Notes: generated from the letters alone by a model not told the origin. A DNA stretch of 34,395 nt from Candidatus Eiseniibacteriota bacterium (GCA_023249845.1 JAHFBW010000004.1:1-34395); one strand, 5' to 3'. Shown: positions 15,585-24,613, numbered from the stretch's first letter. A program made the numbers and translations.

Positions 15585-17252
15585 ATGAAATGGACCGTTC
15601 GTACCCGACTCGTCGGCCTGAGTCTCATGGGGCTGGCGCTGCTGTTCGCCGTCGCCGCGACCGCGGGCTGGAGCCTGCGCCAGGCCGCCGTCTCGGGCCG
15701 CGTCATGCGTCATCACGTGCAGGCGGTGCGCGACCATCTCGAGATGGATATGATGCACGACGCCCTGCGCGCGGACGTGCTCGCCGTCGTCGCCGCGAAG
15801 GACGCGCCCTCTCGAGACGAGGCGGTCGCGACGCTCCGCCAGCATGTCGCCCGCCTCGAGCGGTATGCGGCGCGGTCGCCCGCTTCCGCGCTCGATCCGC
15901 AGACTCGCGCCGTGACCGGGGAGATCCGGGAAGAGTTCCGCCGTTTCGCGGAGTCTTCGCTGCGGATCGCGGAACGCGCCGAGGCCGGGGACCACGCGAG
16001 CCTCGAACGCGAGTTACCGGTGTTCCTCGCCCAGTGGGCACGTTTGGAGCCTCTCGCCGAAGGCGTGAGTGATCGCCTCGAAGCCGGCAGTTCCACGGCC
16101 GCCGCCGCCATGGACCGCGCCGCGGAAGCTGGAACGCAGTGGACGCTCGCCATCGCCGCGCTCGCAATCCTTGCATCGCTGTTCGCCGCGCATCGCGTCC
16201 GCCAGAGCATCCTGTTGCCGCTCGACGAGTCCGTGCGCGTCATGGACGCGGTGGCCGGCGGGGACCTCGACGCCCGCGTGTCCCCGGGGCGGGACGACGA
16301 ACTCGGGAAACTCGGCGACGCCGTGAACCGCGGACTCGAGAGCGTCGGCGCCGCCCTGTCGCGTATCGCCGAGAACGCGGTCGCCGTCGGCAACGCGTCC
16401 GAGGAGCTCGCCTCGGTGAGCAACGAACTCCAGTCGAGCGCCAAGCAGACCTCGGAGCAGACCGCGCTCGCGTCGGGCGCGAGCGAGGAAACGAACACCT
16501 CCGTGCGACTCGTGGCTGCGTCCGCACAGCAGGTGGGCTCGGGGATCCGCGACGTCGCGCACAACGCGAACGAGGCCGCCGCGGTCGCCGCCACCGCCGT
16601 TCGCGTCGCGGGCGAGGCCAACGAGACCATCCGGCAGCTGGGTGAGAGCAGCGAGCAGATCGACAATGTCATCCGCGTCATCCACTCGATCGCCGAGCAG
16701 ACGAACATCCTCGCGCTGAACGCCGAGATCGAGGCCGCGCGCGCCGGCGAGGCGGGCAAGGGCTTCGCGGTGGTGGCGAACGAGGTCAAGGAGTTGGCCA
16801 AGGAGACGGCCCGCGCCACCGAGGACATCTCGAGCCGCGTCAGCGCGATCCGCGCCGACAGTCGTGCCGCCGTGAACGCCATCTCGGAGATCGGCACCAT
16901 CATCCGGCAGATCAGCTCGACACAATCCGCCATCGCCGCCTCGGTCCAGCAACAGAGCGCGGCCACGGCTGAGATCACGCGCAACATGGGCGAAGCGGCG
17001 CGCGGCACCGACGAGATCGCCGCCACGATCAACTCGGTCGCCCGGGCGACCGAGAGCAACAGTGCGGCCGCGAGAGAGACACAGCGCGCCGCGAGCGAGC
17101 TCGCCATGATGGCCACCGAGTTGCAGCGCACGGTGAGCCAGTTCCGCTTCGGCCTGCGGTCGCACGCGTCCCTGGGCCGGCCCGCCGCGGGCGTCGTGAA
17201 CCCGTTCAGCCGCGTGCACGAGCGCGACGGCCAGGACGCGAAGGCCGCGTGA
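15585..17252 (+). CDS. Transmembrane methyl-accepting chemotaxis protein
   Basis: The predicted protein has 555 residues. The ATG at 15585 is preceded by GGAGAG. TM1 is at about 9-29 and TM2 at about 184-205. Between them is a roughly 150-residue helical periplasmic sensor of four-helix-bundle type that includes [16 protein letters not shown] domain (about 206-258) precedes the signalling hairpin. The tip is intact: [20 protein letters not shown] (Glu371 to the Glu-rich face) and then [15 protein letters not shown]. This is the part that contacts CheA and CheW. Adaptation helices flank the tip, and cheR and cheB in the same operon could modify them. There is no C-terminal CheR-tethering pentapeptide. 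The ligand is unknown. Confidence 0.92.
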   Translation: MKWTVRTRLVGLSLMGLALLFAVAATAGWSLRQAAVSGRVMRHHVQAVRDHLEMDMMHDALRADVLAVVAAKDAPSRDEAVATLRQHVARLERYAARSPASALDPQTRAVTGEIREEFRRFAESSLRIAERAEAGDHASLERELPVFLAQWARLEPLAEGVSDRLEAGSSTAAAAMDRAAEAGTQWTLAIAALAILASLFAAHRVRQSILLPLDESVRVMDAVAGGDLDARVSPGRDDELGKLGDAVNRGLESVGAALSRIAENAVAVGNASEELASVSNELQSSAKQTSEQTALASGASEETNTSVRLVAASAQQVGSGIRDVAHNANEAAAVAATAVRVAGEANETIRQLGESSEQIDNVIRVIHSIAEQTNILALNAEIEAARAGEAGKGFAVVANEVKELAKETARATEDISSRVSAIRADSRAAVNAISEIGTIIRQISSTQSAIAASVQQQSAATAEITRNMGEAARGTDEIAATINSVARATESNSAAARETQRAASELAMMATELQRTVSQFRFGLRSHASLGRPAAGVVNPFSRVHERDGQDAKAA

Positions 17253-18157
17253 TGCGCGCCCCCCGCCCCGCCGACGCCACGGTCGCTCCGACGGATCCCC
17301 GCCCGTCCGCGGTGACCGGCCTGCGCCGCCACGCCGATGAACTCTCCCGCGCCTCCGAGCAGCTCTCGGGAAACGGCTGGGAGTGCGACAACGAGGCCGA
17401 GCGCACGGCGCGCCAGGCCGAAGGGGTGTCCGAAGCGGCCGAGCAGACTGCCGGTAACGTGGGAAGCGTGGCCGTGGCCGTGGAGCAGATGGGCGCCTCC
17501 ATCCACGAGATCTCGCGCAACACCTCGGAAGCGGCGGCGATCGCGGCCGCTGCCGAGAAGGAAGCCCACTCCGCCGCCGAGCGCATTCAGCGCCTGGGCC
17601 AGGTGAGCGAGCGGGCGGGTGGTGTCGTGCGCGCGATCTCGACCATCGCGCGGCGCACACACCTGCTGGCGTTGAACGCCGCCATCGAATCTGCTCGGGC
17701 CGGCGAGGCGGGCCGGGCCTTCCAGGTCGTGGCGCACGAGGTTCGCTCGCTCGCCCACCAGACTTCCACCGCGGCCGCCGAGGTCACGCACACGCTCGAA
17801 GGGGTGCGCACGGACAGCACCCAGGCCATCGAGGCGATCACGCAGATCCGCGGCACCATCCACCACATCGCGCTCATCTCCCGCACCATCGCGGAGGCCG
17901 TGGCGCAACAGCTGCGCACAGCCGACGAGATCAGCCGCAACTTGAACCAGGCCGCGAGTGGCGTGGTCACGATCAGTGAGGACAGCGCGGCCGTCGCCGA
18001 GGGCGTGCAGCGCATTCGCGTCCACGCGCACTCCGCGCAGGAGATCGCTTCGAACCTCGTGCGCCTGTCCACCACGCTTGGCCGCATCGCCGGGCGGCTC
18101 GAGGGACCCGAACCCGCCGTACCCCCGACACCATCGACCGTGGGAGGAATCTCGTGA
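17252..18157 (+). CDS. Soluble chemoreceptor-like protein with altered signalling tip
   Basis: The predicted protein has 301 residues from the ATG that shares bases with the preceding stop (TGATG). No membrane segment, HAMP or sensor domain is visible. Almost the whole protein is a receptor coiled-coil hairpin, with VAVAVEQMGASIHEIS on the descending helix and the tip at residues 131-165. The tip reads ARRTHLLALNAAIESARAGE, where the neighbouring receptor has [20 protein letters not shown]; the Gln and Asn that help contact CheA and the trimer are Arg and His. It may form mixed trimers with the upstream receptor, or modulate the kinase without sensing. The stop overlaps the cheY GTG, so the two are translationally coupled. 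The MCP relationship is sure; the role is inferred. Confidence 0.85.
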   Translation: MRAPRPADATVAPTDPRPSAVTGLRRHADELSRASEQLSGNGWECDNEAERTARQAEGVSEAAEQTAGNVGSVAVAVEQMGASIHEISRNTSEAAAIAAAAEKEAHSAAERIQRLGQVSERAGGVVRAISTIARRTHLLALNAAIESARAGEAGRAFQVVAHEVRSLAHQTSTAAAEVTHTLEGVRTDSTQAIEAITQIRGTIHHIALISRTIAEAVAQQLRTADEISRNLNQAASGVVTISEDSAAVAEGVQRIRVHAHSAQEIASNLVRLSTTLGRIAGRLEGPEPAVPPTPSTVGGIS

Positions 18158-18537
18158 AAGCACTCGTGGTGGATGATTCGCGCGCGATGCGCCGCATCAT
18201 CGCGAAGTACCTGGTCGAGCTGGGCTTCGAGGTGCACGAGGCGGGCTCCGGCCTCGAGGCGCTCGTCCAAGCGCCCAAGATCCCCGGGCTGTCGTTCATC
18301 CTGCTTGATTGGAACATGCCCGAGATGGACGGCCGCACGCTACTCGAACGGCTGCGGGCCGATCCGGACTTCGCCGACATCCCGGTGATGATGGTGACCA
18401 CCGAGAGCGAGATGGAGCAGGTTGAGGTGGCGCTGCAGGCCGGGGCGAGCGAGTACCTGATGAAGCCGTTCGATCGCGCCGCGTTGCGCGAGAAGCTGCT
18501 GTTGCTCGGATTCGATCCCGAGGAAAAGGCCGCCTGA
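18154..18537 (+). CDS. cheY: Response regulator CheY
   Basis: The predicted protein has 127 residues from a GTG start, with GGGAGGAA four to five bases upstream. It is a single receiver domain with a complete active site: Asp7-Asp8, phosphoacceptor Asp52 (LLDWNMPEMDG), Thr82 and Lys104 (LMKPF). CheA transfers phosphate to Asp52; phospho-CheY then binds an output target, classically the flagellar switch. No switch gene is in the window, so the target here is open. It is the intact counterpart of the degenerate receiver at 10069. CheX, encoded four genes later counting this one as the first, is the likely phosphatase. Confidence 0.94.
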   Translation: MKALVVDDSRAMRRIIAKYLVELGFEVHEAGSGLEALVQAPKIPGLSFILLDWNMPEMDGRTLLERLRADPDFADIPVMMVTTESEMEQVEVALQAGASEYLMKPFDRAALREKLLLLGFDPEEKAA

Positions 18538-18550
18538 GGGCGCCGCCCGC

Positions 18551-19660
18551 ATGAGCGAGATCCGGGTCCTCCTCGTGGATGACAGCGTCGCGGTACGCCG
18601 CGCGCTGGGCGACGCACTCATGGCCGAGCCCGGCTTCCACGTGTGCGGCTCGGCGCCGAACGGCCTGCTCGGGCTCGAGCTGCTCGCGCGCTCGCGGCCC
18701 GACGTGATCGTCTTGGACCTCGAGATGCCGGTGCTCGACGGCCTCGAGTTCCTGTCGCGCATGCGCTCGGAGCACCCCAAGCTGCCGGTGGTGGTGTTCA
18801 GCGGGGCGGTGGGCCACGGCAACGAAGCGACGCTCGAGGCGATGTGGCGCGGCGCGAGTGACTACGTGCTGAAGCCGCAGGGGCTGTCCTCCGAGGAGCT
18901 GCTCCCGTTCCTGCGCCGCGAACTGTTCCCGCGTCTGCGCGCGCTCGCGGGCCCCGCGCTGGCGCCGGAGGCCTCGCCTCCTCGTCCGCTACGGCTGCCG
19001 AGCGTCGTCGCGGCACAGGTCCGGCCCACGCCCGTGGCGGCACGGCCGTCCGGACGCGAGCCCACGCCGAGCATCGTCGTCGTGGGTGCTTCCACCGGCG
19101 GGCCGCGCGCTCTCGCGGCGGTGCTCAGCGAGCTCGTGCCGGACTTCCCGCTCCCCATCGTGGTGGTGCAGCACATGCCGGTCGAGATGACGGCGTTCTT
19201 CGCGGACGGTCTCGCGCGCAACTGCCCGCTTCCCGTGCACCTCGCGGGGGCCGGCCAGACCGTGGCCCCCGGCACCGTGTGGTTGGCGCCGGGCGGCACG
19301 CATCTCGTCCTGGAGAGCGAGGGCGCGCGCGCGCGCTTCCGGCTCGACAACGGCCCCGAGGAGAACGGCTGCCGCCCGTCGGTGGATCCGCTGTTCCGCT
19401 CCGCCACGCGGGTGTTCGGCTCCGGCGTGCTCGCCGTGGTGCTCACGGGCATGGGACAGGACGGCCTGGCCGGCGCGCGCGCCGTGCACGCCGCACACGG
19501 TCGCGTGATCGTGCAGGATGAAGCTTCGAGTATCGTCTGGGGGATGCCTGGCGCCATCGCGCGCGCTGGCGTCGCGCACGCCGTGCTACCGCTCACGCAA
19601 CTCGGCTCCGAAATCCTCTCGCGCACGCGGTCTCGCGGCGCTCGCGACCGGGCGGCGTGA
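18551..19660 (+). CDS. cheB: Chemotaxis response regulator protein-glutamate methylesterase CheB
   Basis: The predicted protein has 369 residues, with GAGGG overlapping the cheY stop region as ribosome-binding site. The receiver domain (1-120) has Asp10-Asp11, Asp56 (IVLDLEMPVLDG), Ser84 and Lys108. A Pro-rich linker leads to the methylesterase domain (about 170-360) with the catalytic triad Ser181 (VGASTGGP), His208 (VVQHMP) and Asp304 (TGMGQDG). CheB removes methyl groups from receptor glutamates and deamidates glutamines once phosphorylated by CheA, resetting receptor activity. The stop overlaps the cheR GTG. Confidence 0.95.
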   Translation: MSEIRVLLVDDSVAVRRALGDALMAEPGFHVCGSAPNGLLGLELLARSRPDVIVLDLEMPVLDGLEFLSRMRSEHPKLPVVVFSGAVGHGNEATLEAMWRGASDYVLKPQGLSSEELLPFLRRELFPRLRALAGPALAPEASPPRPLRLPSVVAAQVRPTPVAARPSGREPTPSIVVVGASTGGPRALAAVLSELVPDFPLPIVVVQHMPVEMTAFFADGLARNCPLPVHLAGAGQTVAPGTVWLAPGGTHLVLESEGARARFRLDNGPEENGCRPSVDPLFRSATRVFGSGVLAVVLTGMGQDGLAGARAVHAAHGRVIVQDEASSIVWGMPGAIARAGVAHAVLPLTQLGSEILSRTRSRGARDRAA

Positions 19661-20520
19661 GCCTCGGCCCGGCGTCCGATCGCCGCCTGAACGCGCTCAC
19701 GGAGGCGGATCATACCTATCTCCGCCGCCTGCTCCACGAGCGCACGGGTGTCGTGCTGGACCAGAGCCGCGACGCGTTCGTCGAGATGCGATTGGGCTCG
19801 CTCGCGACCGAGACGGGTATCGGCTCGCTGCCCGAGGTCATGGAAGCGCTCCGCACCGAGGAGAGCTGGGGCATCCTGCACCGGCTCGTCGTGGAGTCGC
19901 TCGCCATCTCCGAGACGTCGTGGTTTCGCGACGCCCACCTGTGGGAGGAGCTGCGCGAGACCATCCTGCCCGAGCTGCTCGAACGTCGCTCTGGAGTGCG
20001 CCGGCTCAACCTGTGGAGCGCTGCCTGCGCGAGCGGACAGGAGCCCTACAGCCTCGCGATGCTTCTGCAAGAACAGGGCCCGTTGCTCGCCGGGTGGAAC
20101 GTGGAGCTGCTCGCCACGGACTTCTCGCAGACCATCCTCAAGCGCGCCCGCGGCGGCATGTTCAGCCAGATCGAGATGAACCGCGGCCTGCCGGTGACGA
20201 ACCTCGTACGGCATTTCCGGAAAACGACCGACGCTTGGGAGTTGAAGCCCGAGGTGCGTTCCCGTGTCGAGTTCCGCGAGCTGAATCTCGCGATTCCCTG
20301 GCCGGTGCTGCCGCAGATGGACCTCGTGCTCATGCGCAACGTGCTGCTGTACTTCGAACCGGCGCTGCGGCAGCGCGTGCTGCGCCGGCTCGCTCAGACG
20401 CTGCATCCAGACGGCATCCTGGTGCTCGGCTCGGGCGAGACCACGCTCACCATGGACGACACATTCGAAGGCGTTCCCCTCGAGCGCACGGTGGTGTACC
20501 GGCGCCGAGGCCGCCGATAA
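19657..20520 (+). CDS. cheR: Chemotaxis protein-glutamate methyltransferase CheR
   Basis: The predicted protein has 287 residues from a GTG overlapping the cheB stop. The N-terminal helical domain (about 1-90) ends with SETSWFRD. The S-adenosylmethionine-binding loop is SAACASGQEPYSLAM (residues 121-135), and MRNVLLYF at 226-233 is the family's second signature. CheR methylates receptor glutamates, opposing CheB. Size and motifs are normal for the family, with no tetratricopeptide extension. Confidence 0.95.
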   Translation: MSLGPASDRRLNALTEADHTYLRRLLHERTGVVLDQSRDAFVEMRLGSLATETGIGSLPEVMEALRTEESWGILHRLVVESLAISETSWFRDAHLWEELRETILPELLERRSGVRRLNLWSAACASGQEPYSLAMLLQEQGPLLAGWNVELLATDFSQTILKRARGGMFSQIEMNRGLPVTNLVRHFRKTTDAWELKPEVRSRVEFRELNLAIPWPVLPQMDLVLMRNVLLYFEPALRQRVLRRLAQTLHPDGILVLGSGETTLTMDDTFEGVPLERTVVYRRRGRR

Positions 20521-20543
20521 CGATTGGAAGAGAGGAGCGAGAC

Positions 20544-21020
20544 ATGAGCGCCAAGATCATCCCCATCCAGGAATGGCTGAAGACATTTCGAAGCGCGGCG
20601 GACGAGCTGGCGCGCACGTCGCTGCGATTCGATCCCAAGTCGGTCCCGGCGCGCGGCGAGGAGTCTAGCGAGCCGGGTGCTTACATCGCCATCCTCTCCC
20701 CGCACAACGCCGTGCACCTCGGGATCTCGGCCTCTCCTCCGGAGTGCCGCGCGCTGGCGCGCGCGCTGCTCGGCCTGCGCCAGGACGAGGTGCTCTCGGA
20801 CCGCGACGTCGTGGACGGCCTCTCCGAGGTCATGAACATCCTCGCCGGCAAGGTGAAGGCGAGCATGGCGGGCCGAGACGGCCAGCTGCACCTGGGGCTT
20901 CCCATGTACGTGAAGGATCCGATCCGCGCCGGCAAGGAGTCCGAGGCCGTCTCCGCCGAGGCGAAGCTCGGCCCCGTCGATTGCACGCTGCGCGTGTACC
21001 GGAGGCAGCGGGCGGCATGA
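20544..21020 (+). CDS. cheX: CheX-like chemotaxis phosphatase
   Basis: The predicted protein has 158 residues. AGGAG at 20533-20537 precedes the ATG at 20544; the long track ORF from 19518 is mostly a shadow of cheB and cheR. The signature DGLSEVMNILAGKVKA contains the Glu95-x-x-Asn98 pair that CheC/CheX/FliY phosphatases use to hydrolyse phospho-CheY. There is one such motif, as in CheX rather than the two of CheC. It is the last gene of the che operon and takes the place of CheZ. A hairpin lies 49 bases after the stop. Confidence 0.82.
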   Translation: MSAKIIPIQEWLKTFRSAADELARTSLRFDPKSVPARGEESSEPGAYIAILSPHNAVHLGISASPPECRALARALLGLRQDEVLSDRDVVDGLSEVMNILAGKVKASMAGRDGQLHLGLPMYVKDPIRAGKESEAVSAEAKLGPVDCTLRVYRRQRAA

Positions 21021-21069
21021 GCGCTGGGGCGGCCGCCCCAGCTCACATCCTCGTCAAGCCCGTGCATTC

Positions 21070-21095
21070 GCCTGCCGATACGCCTCTCGGCAGGC
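21070..21095 (+). terminator. Terminator-like hairpin after the che operon
   Basis: GCCTGCCGA pairs perfectly with TCGGCAGGC (9 bp, 8-base loop). It starts 49 bases after the cheX stop in a 244-base gap that otherwise shows nothing recognisable. No T tract follows, so it could also be an mRNA-stabilising structure. Confidence 0.5.
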
Positions 21096-21264
21096 TCCGC
21101 CATCCCGGGACAGGCCTCTGGCCGCATGCCCGTGATGGATCCGCCCTTCGCTCGCGCTCCATGGACGGAACCTCGCCCGGTCGTGCGTTCACGGTCCCCA
21201 TCCACCGTGCGCCGCTGCCGCGTTGCCATCGTCCGCCCTTGCGGACCGACAGGGAGGTCCTGCG

Positions 21265-21768
21265 ATGCACCGCTCCATCCGTCTCGCGCTTGCCCTCGCA
21301 TTCACGGGAACCGCACTCGCGGCGTCCGTCGTGTTCGCGGCGGGCGGCGTCACCGTGGAACTCACCGCGAATCGCGTCACGAAGGCGCAGGGCCGTGAAC
21401 TGCTGGCCTCCGCCGACCAGGCGCGGCCGGGCGAAGTGCTCGAGTACCAGGCGCGCTACAAGAACGACGGCACGGGTGACGCCAGGGGACTCGCGGCCAC
21501 GCTGCCGATCCCGCGCGGCACGCAGTACGTGCCGGGCACCGCGTCGCCGAAGCGCGTCGAGGCGAGCCTCGATGGCCGCACGTTCGCGCCGGTTCCGCTG
21601 ACGCGCCGCGTGCGTACCGCCGACGGACGCACCGTCGTGCGCGAGGTGCCGGTGTCCGAGTACCGCGCGCTCCGCTGGGCGCTCGGCACGCTGCCCGCTC
21701 GCCAGAGCCGGCTCGTGACCGCGCGCGTGAAGGTCGAGCCCACGCAGGTCGCTGTCGAGACGCAGTGA
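21265..21768 (+). CDS. Small secreted DUF11-like protein
   Basis: The predicted protein has 167 residues. The start is ATG at 21265, with AGGGAGG at 21251-21257; the track start at 21223 only adds 14 residues ahead of the signal peptide. A Sec signal peptide (residues 1 to about 27, ending VVFAAG) is followed by one beta-sandwich module with PGEVLEYQARYKNDGTG and LPIPRGTQYVPGTASP. This is the pattern of DUF11/'conserved repeat' domains. No lipobox or anchor is seen, so it should be periplasmic or exported. It begins the surface-protein cluster; the next gene starts 109 bases later. It is probably a partner of the large DUF11 proteins; function is not known. Confidence 0.75.
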   Translation: MHRSIRLALALAFTGTALAASVVFAAGGVTVELTANRVTKAQGRELLASADQARPGEVLEYQARYKNDGTGDARGLAATLPIPRGTQYVPGTASPKRVEASLDGRTFAPVPLTRRVRTADGRTVVREVPVSEYRALRWALGTLPARQSRLVTARVKVEPTQVAVETQ

Positions 21769-21877
21769 GGTTTCGCAGTCCCGTCATCAACCACTTCCCG
21801 GACGTGGCGCGGGACCCATCCGCCCGCCGCGCACACCGAACGGGGACGCACCGGACCCATCCACCGGAGTGTTTCCA

Positions 21878-24499
21878 ATGATCTCCCCACATATCGCTGG
21901 TGTCGTCCGCCAGCGGGTCAAGTCGCCGCTCGGCTGGGCGCGCACCGCTCTCGCGGTGGGTGTGTTCGCCGGGCTCGCGGGGCACGCGTTCGCCGCCCCA
22001 CCCGCTGGCACGTCAATCGGTAACCAGGCCACGGCCACATACCAGGACGCGGCTTCCAACAGCTACACCGTGTCGTCGAACTCGGTGAACACGATCGTGC
22101 AGCAGGTCGCCAGCCTGACACTCACCGCGAACGGCCTCCGCGTCGCGGCGCCCGGCGGCCAGGCCGTGTTCCCGCACGTGCTCACGAACACGGGCAATGG
22201 CACGGACTCGTTCTCGCTCTCCGGAGCAAACCAGGGTGGTGATGACTTCGACCTCACCGGGCTCGTGCTCTACGTGGACGCGGACGGGAACGGCGTGCCC
22301 GACAACTTCACGCCCGTCACCACGACCGGTCCGCTCGCCGCGGGCGCGTCCTACCGCTTCGTCGCGGTGGGCTCGGTACCCGGGACGGCGCTTTCCGGCA
22401 ATGTCGGCATGTTGTCCGTGAACGCGGCCAGCGCGTTCGACGCGGGTCAGACGGCGTCGAACACCGACCAAGTCACGGTGTCCACGAACGCCGTGGTGAA
22501 CGTGACCAAGGCCGTGAGCGCCGCAAACGGCGCATCGCCGAGCGGCCCGTACACCTACACCCTCACGTATACGAACTCGGGGAACGCGACCGCCGCCGGC
22601 GTGCGCCTCACCGACCTCGTGCCTGCGGGCATGACGTACGTGGCCGGCAGCGGCCGCTGGAGCGCCACCGGCGCGACGGTGCTGTCCGACGCGGACTCGT
22701 CCGACACGCACACGGCGGGCGCTAACTCGATCCGCTACGACTGGAATGCCGCGACGCCGGGTGCGGTCACGGCCATCGTTACGCAAGTGCCGCCCGGCCA
22801 GTCCGGAAGCGTCACCTTCGACGTCACGGTGAACGCGGGCCTGGCGCCGCAAACGATCGGCAACACCGCGCGCTTCGCCTACAACGACGGCGCGGCCGAC
22901 GTCGGCCCGTTCTTCACGAACACGGCGCCGTTCACCGTGGACCAGTCCGCCTCGGCCACGTTCATCGGTCAGGTGGTGCCGAGCGCGCTGCAGGGCGGCA
23001 CGGTGTCGTTCACGAACGTCCTCACGAACACCGGCAACGGCGCCGACGTCTTCGACATCTCGACCGCCGGCAGCACGTTCCCGGGCGGCTCCATCGTGCA
23101 GCTCTTCCAGAGCGACGGCGTCACGCCGCTCACGGACTCGAACGGTAACCTCACGCCGGACGTGGGCCCGCTCGCTCCCGGCGCCAGCTACAACGTCATC
23201 CTGCGCGTCACGTTGCCGGCGGGCGCCACCGGCGGCCCATACCAGGTCTCGAAGACCGCCACGTCGGCCACCGATCCGCTCGTGGCGCCGACCGCGCTCG
23301 ACGTCCTCACCTCGATCACCGCGAACACGGTGGATGTCACGAACAACGCCGCGCTTCCCGGCGGCTCGGGCGCCGGCACGGGTCCGGAAGGTGCGTTCGT
23401 GGACCGTCAGGTCGTGGCTTCGGGCAACACCGCCCGCTTCACGCTGTACGTCAACAACACCAGCGCGCAGCCCGACGCGTATGACCTCGCGGCCAGCACC
23501 GTGGGCACGTTCGCGTCGCTCACGCTGCCGGCGGGATGGACGGTGACGTTCCGCGACGGCTCGAACGCCGTCATCACCAGCACCGGGCCGATCGCGGCCG
23601 GTGGCAACATGCTCGTCTACGCCGACGTGGGCGTGGCCGCGGGCTTCGCGAGCGGTGACGTGGAGATCTACTTCCGCGCGCACTCTCCGGTGTCCCTCAC
23701 CCAGGACGTCATCCATGACCAGGTGGGCGTCACCGCGTCACGCGCGCTGGCCCTGACACCGAACAACACGGCGCAGGTCCTGCCGGGTGGTTACGTGGTC
23801 TACACGCACACGCTGGCCAACAACGGCAACGTGCTCGAGGGCGACGGCGTTGGCAGCACCGTGTCGTTCGCCACAGCCGAGACACAGGTGTCGTGGAACT
23901 CGGCGCTCTACTGGGACACGAACGGCAGCGGGCTGTTCGACGTGGGCGACCTGCCCCTGACGACGCTGTCGTCCATGGGTGGCCTCGCCCCCGGCGCCAC
24001 GTTGCGCGTCTTCGTGCAGGTGTTCGCCCCAGCGGGTTCGCCGCTCGGCACGGTCAACACCACGACCATCACGGCCAGCACGGTGAACGTGGGCTTCGTG
24101 GATCCGGCGCCGGGCGCAGGTCTCGCACAGGACGCCACAACGGTCATCAACGGCCAGGTCACCATCGTCAAGACGCAGGCGCTGGACGCGGCTTGCGATG
24201 GCACCGAGGACGGCGCGTTCACCACGCTGGACCTCACCACCGGAGCGGTGCCGAACGCGTGCATCCGCTACGAGATCACGGTCACGAACATCGGCACGAC
24301 GCCGGTGTCGTCACTGGTGATCAACGACGCGACGCCGGCCTACACCGTGTCGTCGAACGCCGCCTCGGCGTTCAGCTCGCAGGGCTCGATCGTCGTGCCC
24401 GCGGACGGTGCCACCGGCGCGATCACCGCCACGCTGGGCGCGCTGGCGCCCGGAGCCTCGGTGACGATCCGGTTCAGCGTTCGCATCGAGTTCCCATGA
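21878..24499 (+). CDS. Large secreted DUF11-repeat protein
   Basis: The predicted protein has 873 residues from the ATG at 21878 (GGAG at 21866-21869); the GTG at 21869 is three codons upstream. The signal peptide ends near GHAFA. The mature part is a string of beta-sandwich repeats. The motif LTNTGNGTDSFSLS recurs as LTNTGNGADVFDIS and in a looser third copy (HTLANNGNVLEGDG). A canonical DUF11 unit, YTLTYTNSGNATAAGVRLTDLVP, lies near residue 230, and the last unit is at the C terminus (ITVTNIGTTPVSSLVI). Cysteines are almost absent. No sortase, PEP-CTERM or type IX sorting tail is evident; it ends VRIEFP. It is likely an extracellular or cell-surface structural protein. Confidence 0.82.
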   Translation: MISPHIAGVVRQRVKSPLGWARTALAVGVFAGLAGHAFAAPPAGTSIGNQATATYQDAASNSYTVSSNSVNTIVQQVASLTLTANGLRVAAPGGQAVFPHVLTNTGNGTDSFSLSGANQGGDDFDLTGLVLYVDADGNGVPDNFTPVTTTGPLAAGASYRFVAVGSVPGTALSGNVGMLSVNAASAFDAGQTASNTDQVTVSTNAVVNVTKAVSAANGASPSGPYTYTLTYTNSGNATAAGVRLTDLVPAGMTYVAGSGRWSATGATVLSDADSSDTHTAGANSIRYDWNAATPGAVTAIVTQVPPGQSGSVTFDVTVNAGLAPQTIGNTARFAYNDGAADVGPFFTNTAPFTVDQSASATFIGQVVPSALQGGTVSFTNVLTNTGNGADVFDISTAGSTFPGGSIVQLFQSDGVTPLTDSNGNLTPDVGPLAPGASYNVILRVTLPAGATGGPYQVSKTATSATDPLVAPTALDVLTSITANTVDVTNNAALPGGSGAGTGPEGAFVDRQVVASGNTARFTLYVNNTSAQPDAYDLAASTVGTFASLTLPAGWTVTFRDGSNAVITSTGPIAAGGNMLVYADVGVAAGFASGDVEIYFRAHSPVSLTQDVIHDQVGVTASRALALTPNNTAQVLPGGYVVYTHTLANNGNVLEGDGVGSTVSFATAETQVSWNSALYWDTNGSGLFDVGDLPLTTLSSMGGLAPGATLRVFVQVFAPAGSPLGTVNTTTITASTVNVGFVDPAPGAGLAQDATTVINGQVTIVKTQALDAACDGTEDGAFTTLDLTTGAVPNACIRYEITVTNIGTTPVSSLVINDATPAYTVSSNAASAFSSQGSIVVPADGATGAITATLGALAPGASVTIRFSVRIEFP

Positions 24500-24546
24500 T
24501 CTGACATCCGTGCGGCGGGGAGCAGGACGTTCCTCGTCGCCTGCCG

Positions 24547-24566
24547 GGGCCCCCTCACGGGGGCCC
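24547..24566 (+). terminator. GC-rich hairpin after the DUF11 gene
   Basis: GGGCCCCC-TCAC-GGGGGCCC is a perfect 8-bp stem with a 4-base loop, 47 bases after the stop at 24499. There is no T tract, so it may reduce rather than stop transcription into the next gene. Confidence 0.55.
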
Positions 24567-24592
24567 TCTCCCAACGCTTCGCGACGCCGTCA

Positions 24593-24613
24593 CTCCGGAA
24601 CTGAACTCCGGAG
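24593..24613 (+). promoter_or_regulatory. Second inverted repeat in the leader of the barrel-protein gene
   Basis: CTCCGGA-ACTGAAC-TCCGGAG is a 7-bp stem with a 7-base loop, 32 bases before the ATG at 24646. Its right arm overlaps the only GGAGGG-like sequence in the leader. It could be an operator or a translation-control hairpin. Confidence 0.3.

Noticed and set aside
15713-18163. 816-residue minus-strand ORF opposite the receptor genes
   Set aside because: Shadow of two chemoreceptor genes and their overlap; Ser/Arg/Ala-rich without motifs.
20513-20520. Exact FliA -10 octamer GCCGATAA before cheX
   Set aside because: It includes the cheR stop codon and has no -35 match at the required distance, so it is probably chance.
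21159-21172. 14-base repeat CCATGGACGGAACC also found at 10629 (start of the second sigma gene)
   Set aside because: A match of this length is expected by chance in a window of this size and base composition; here it is not in a supported gene.
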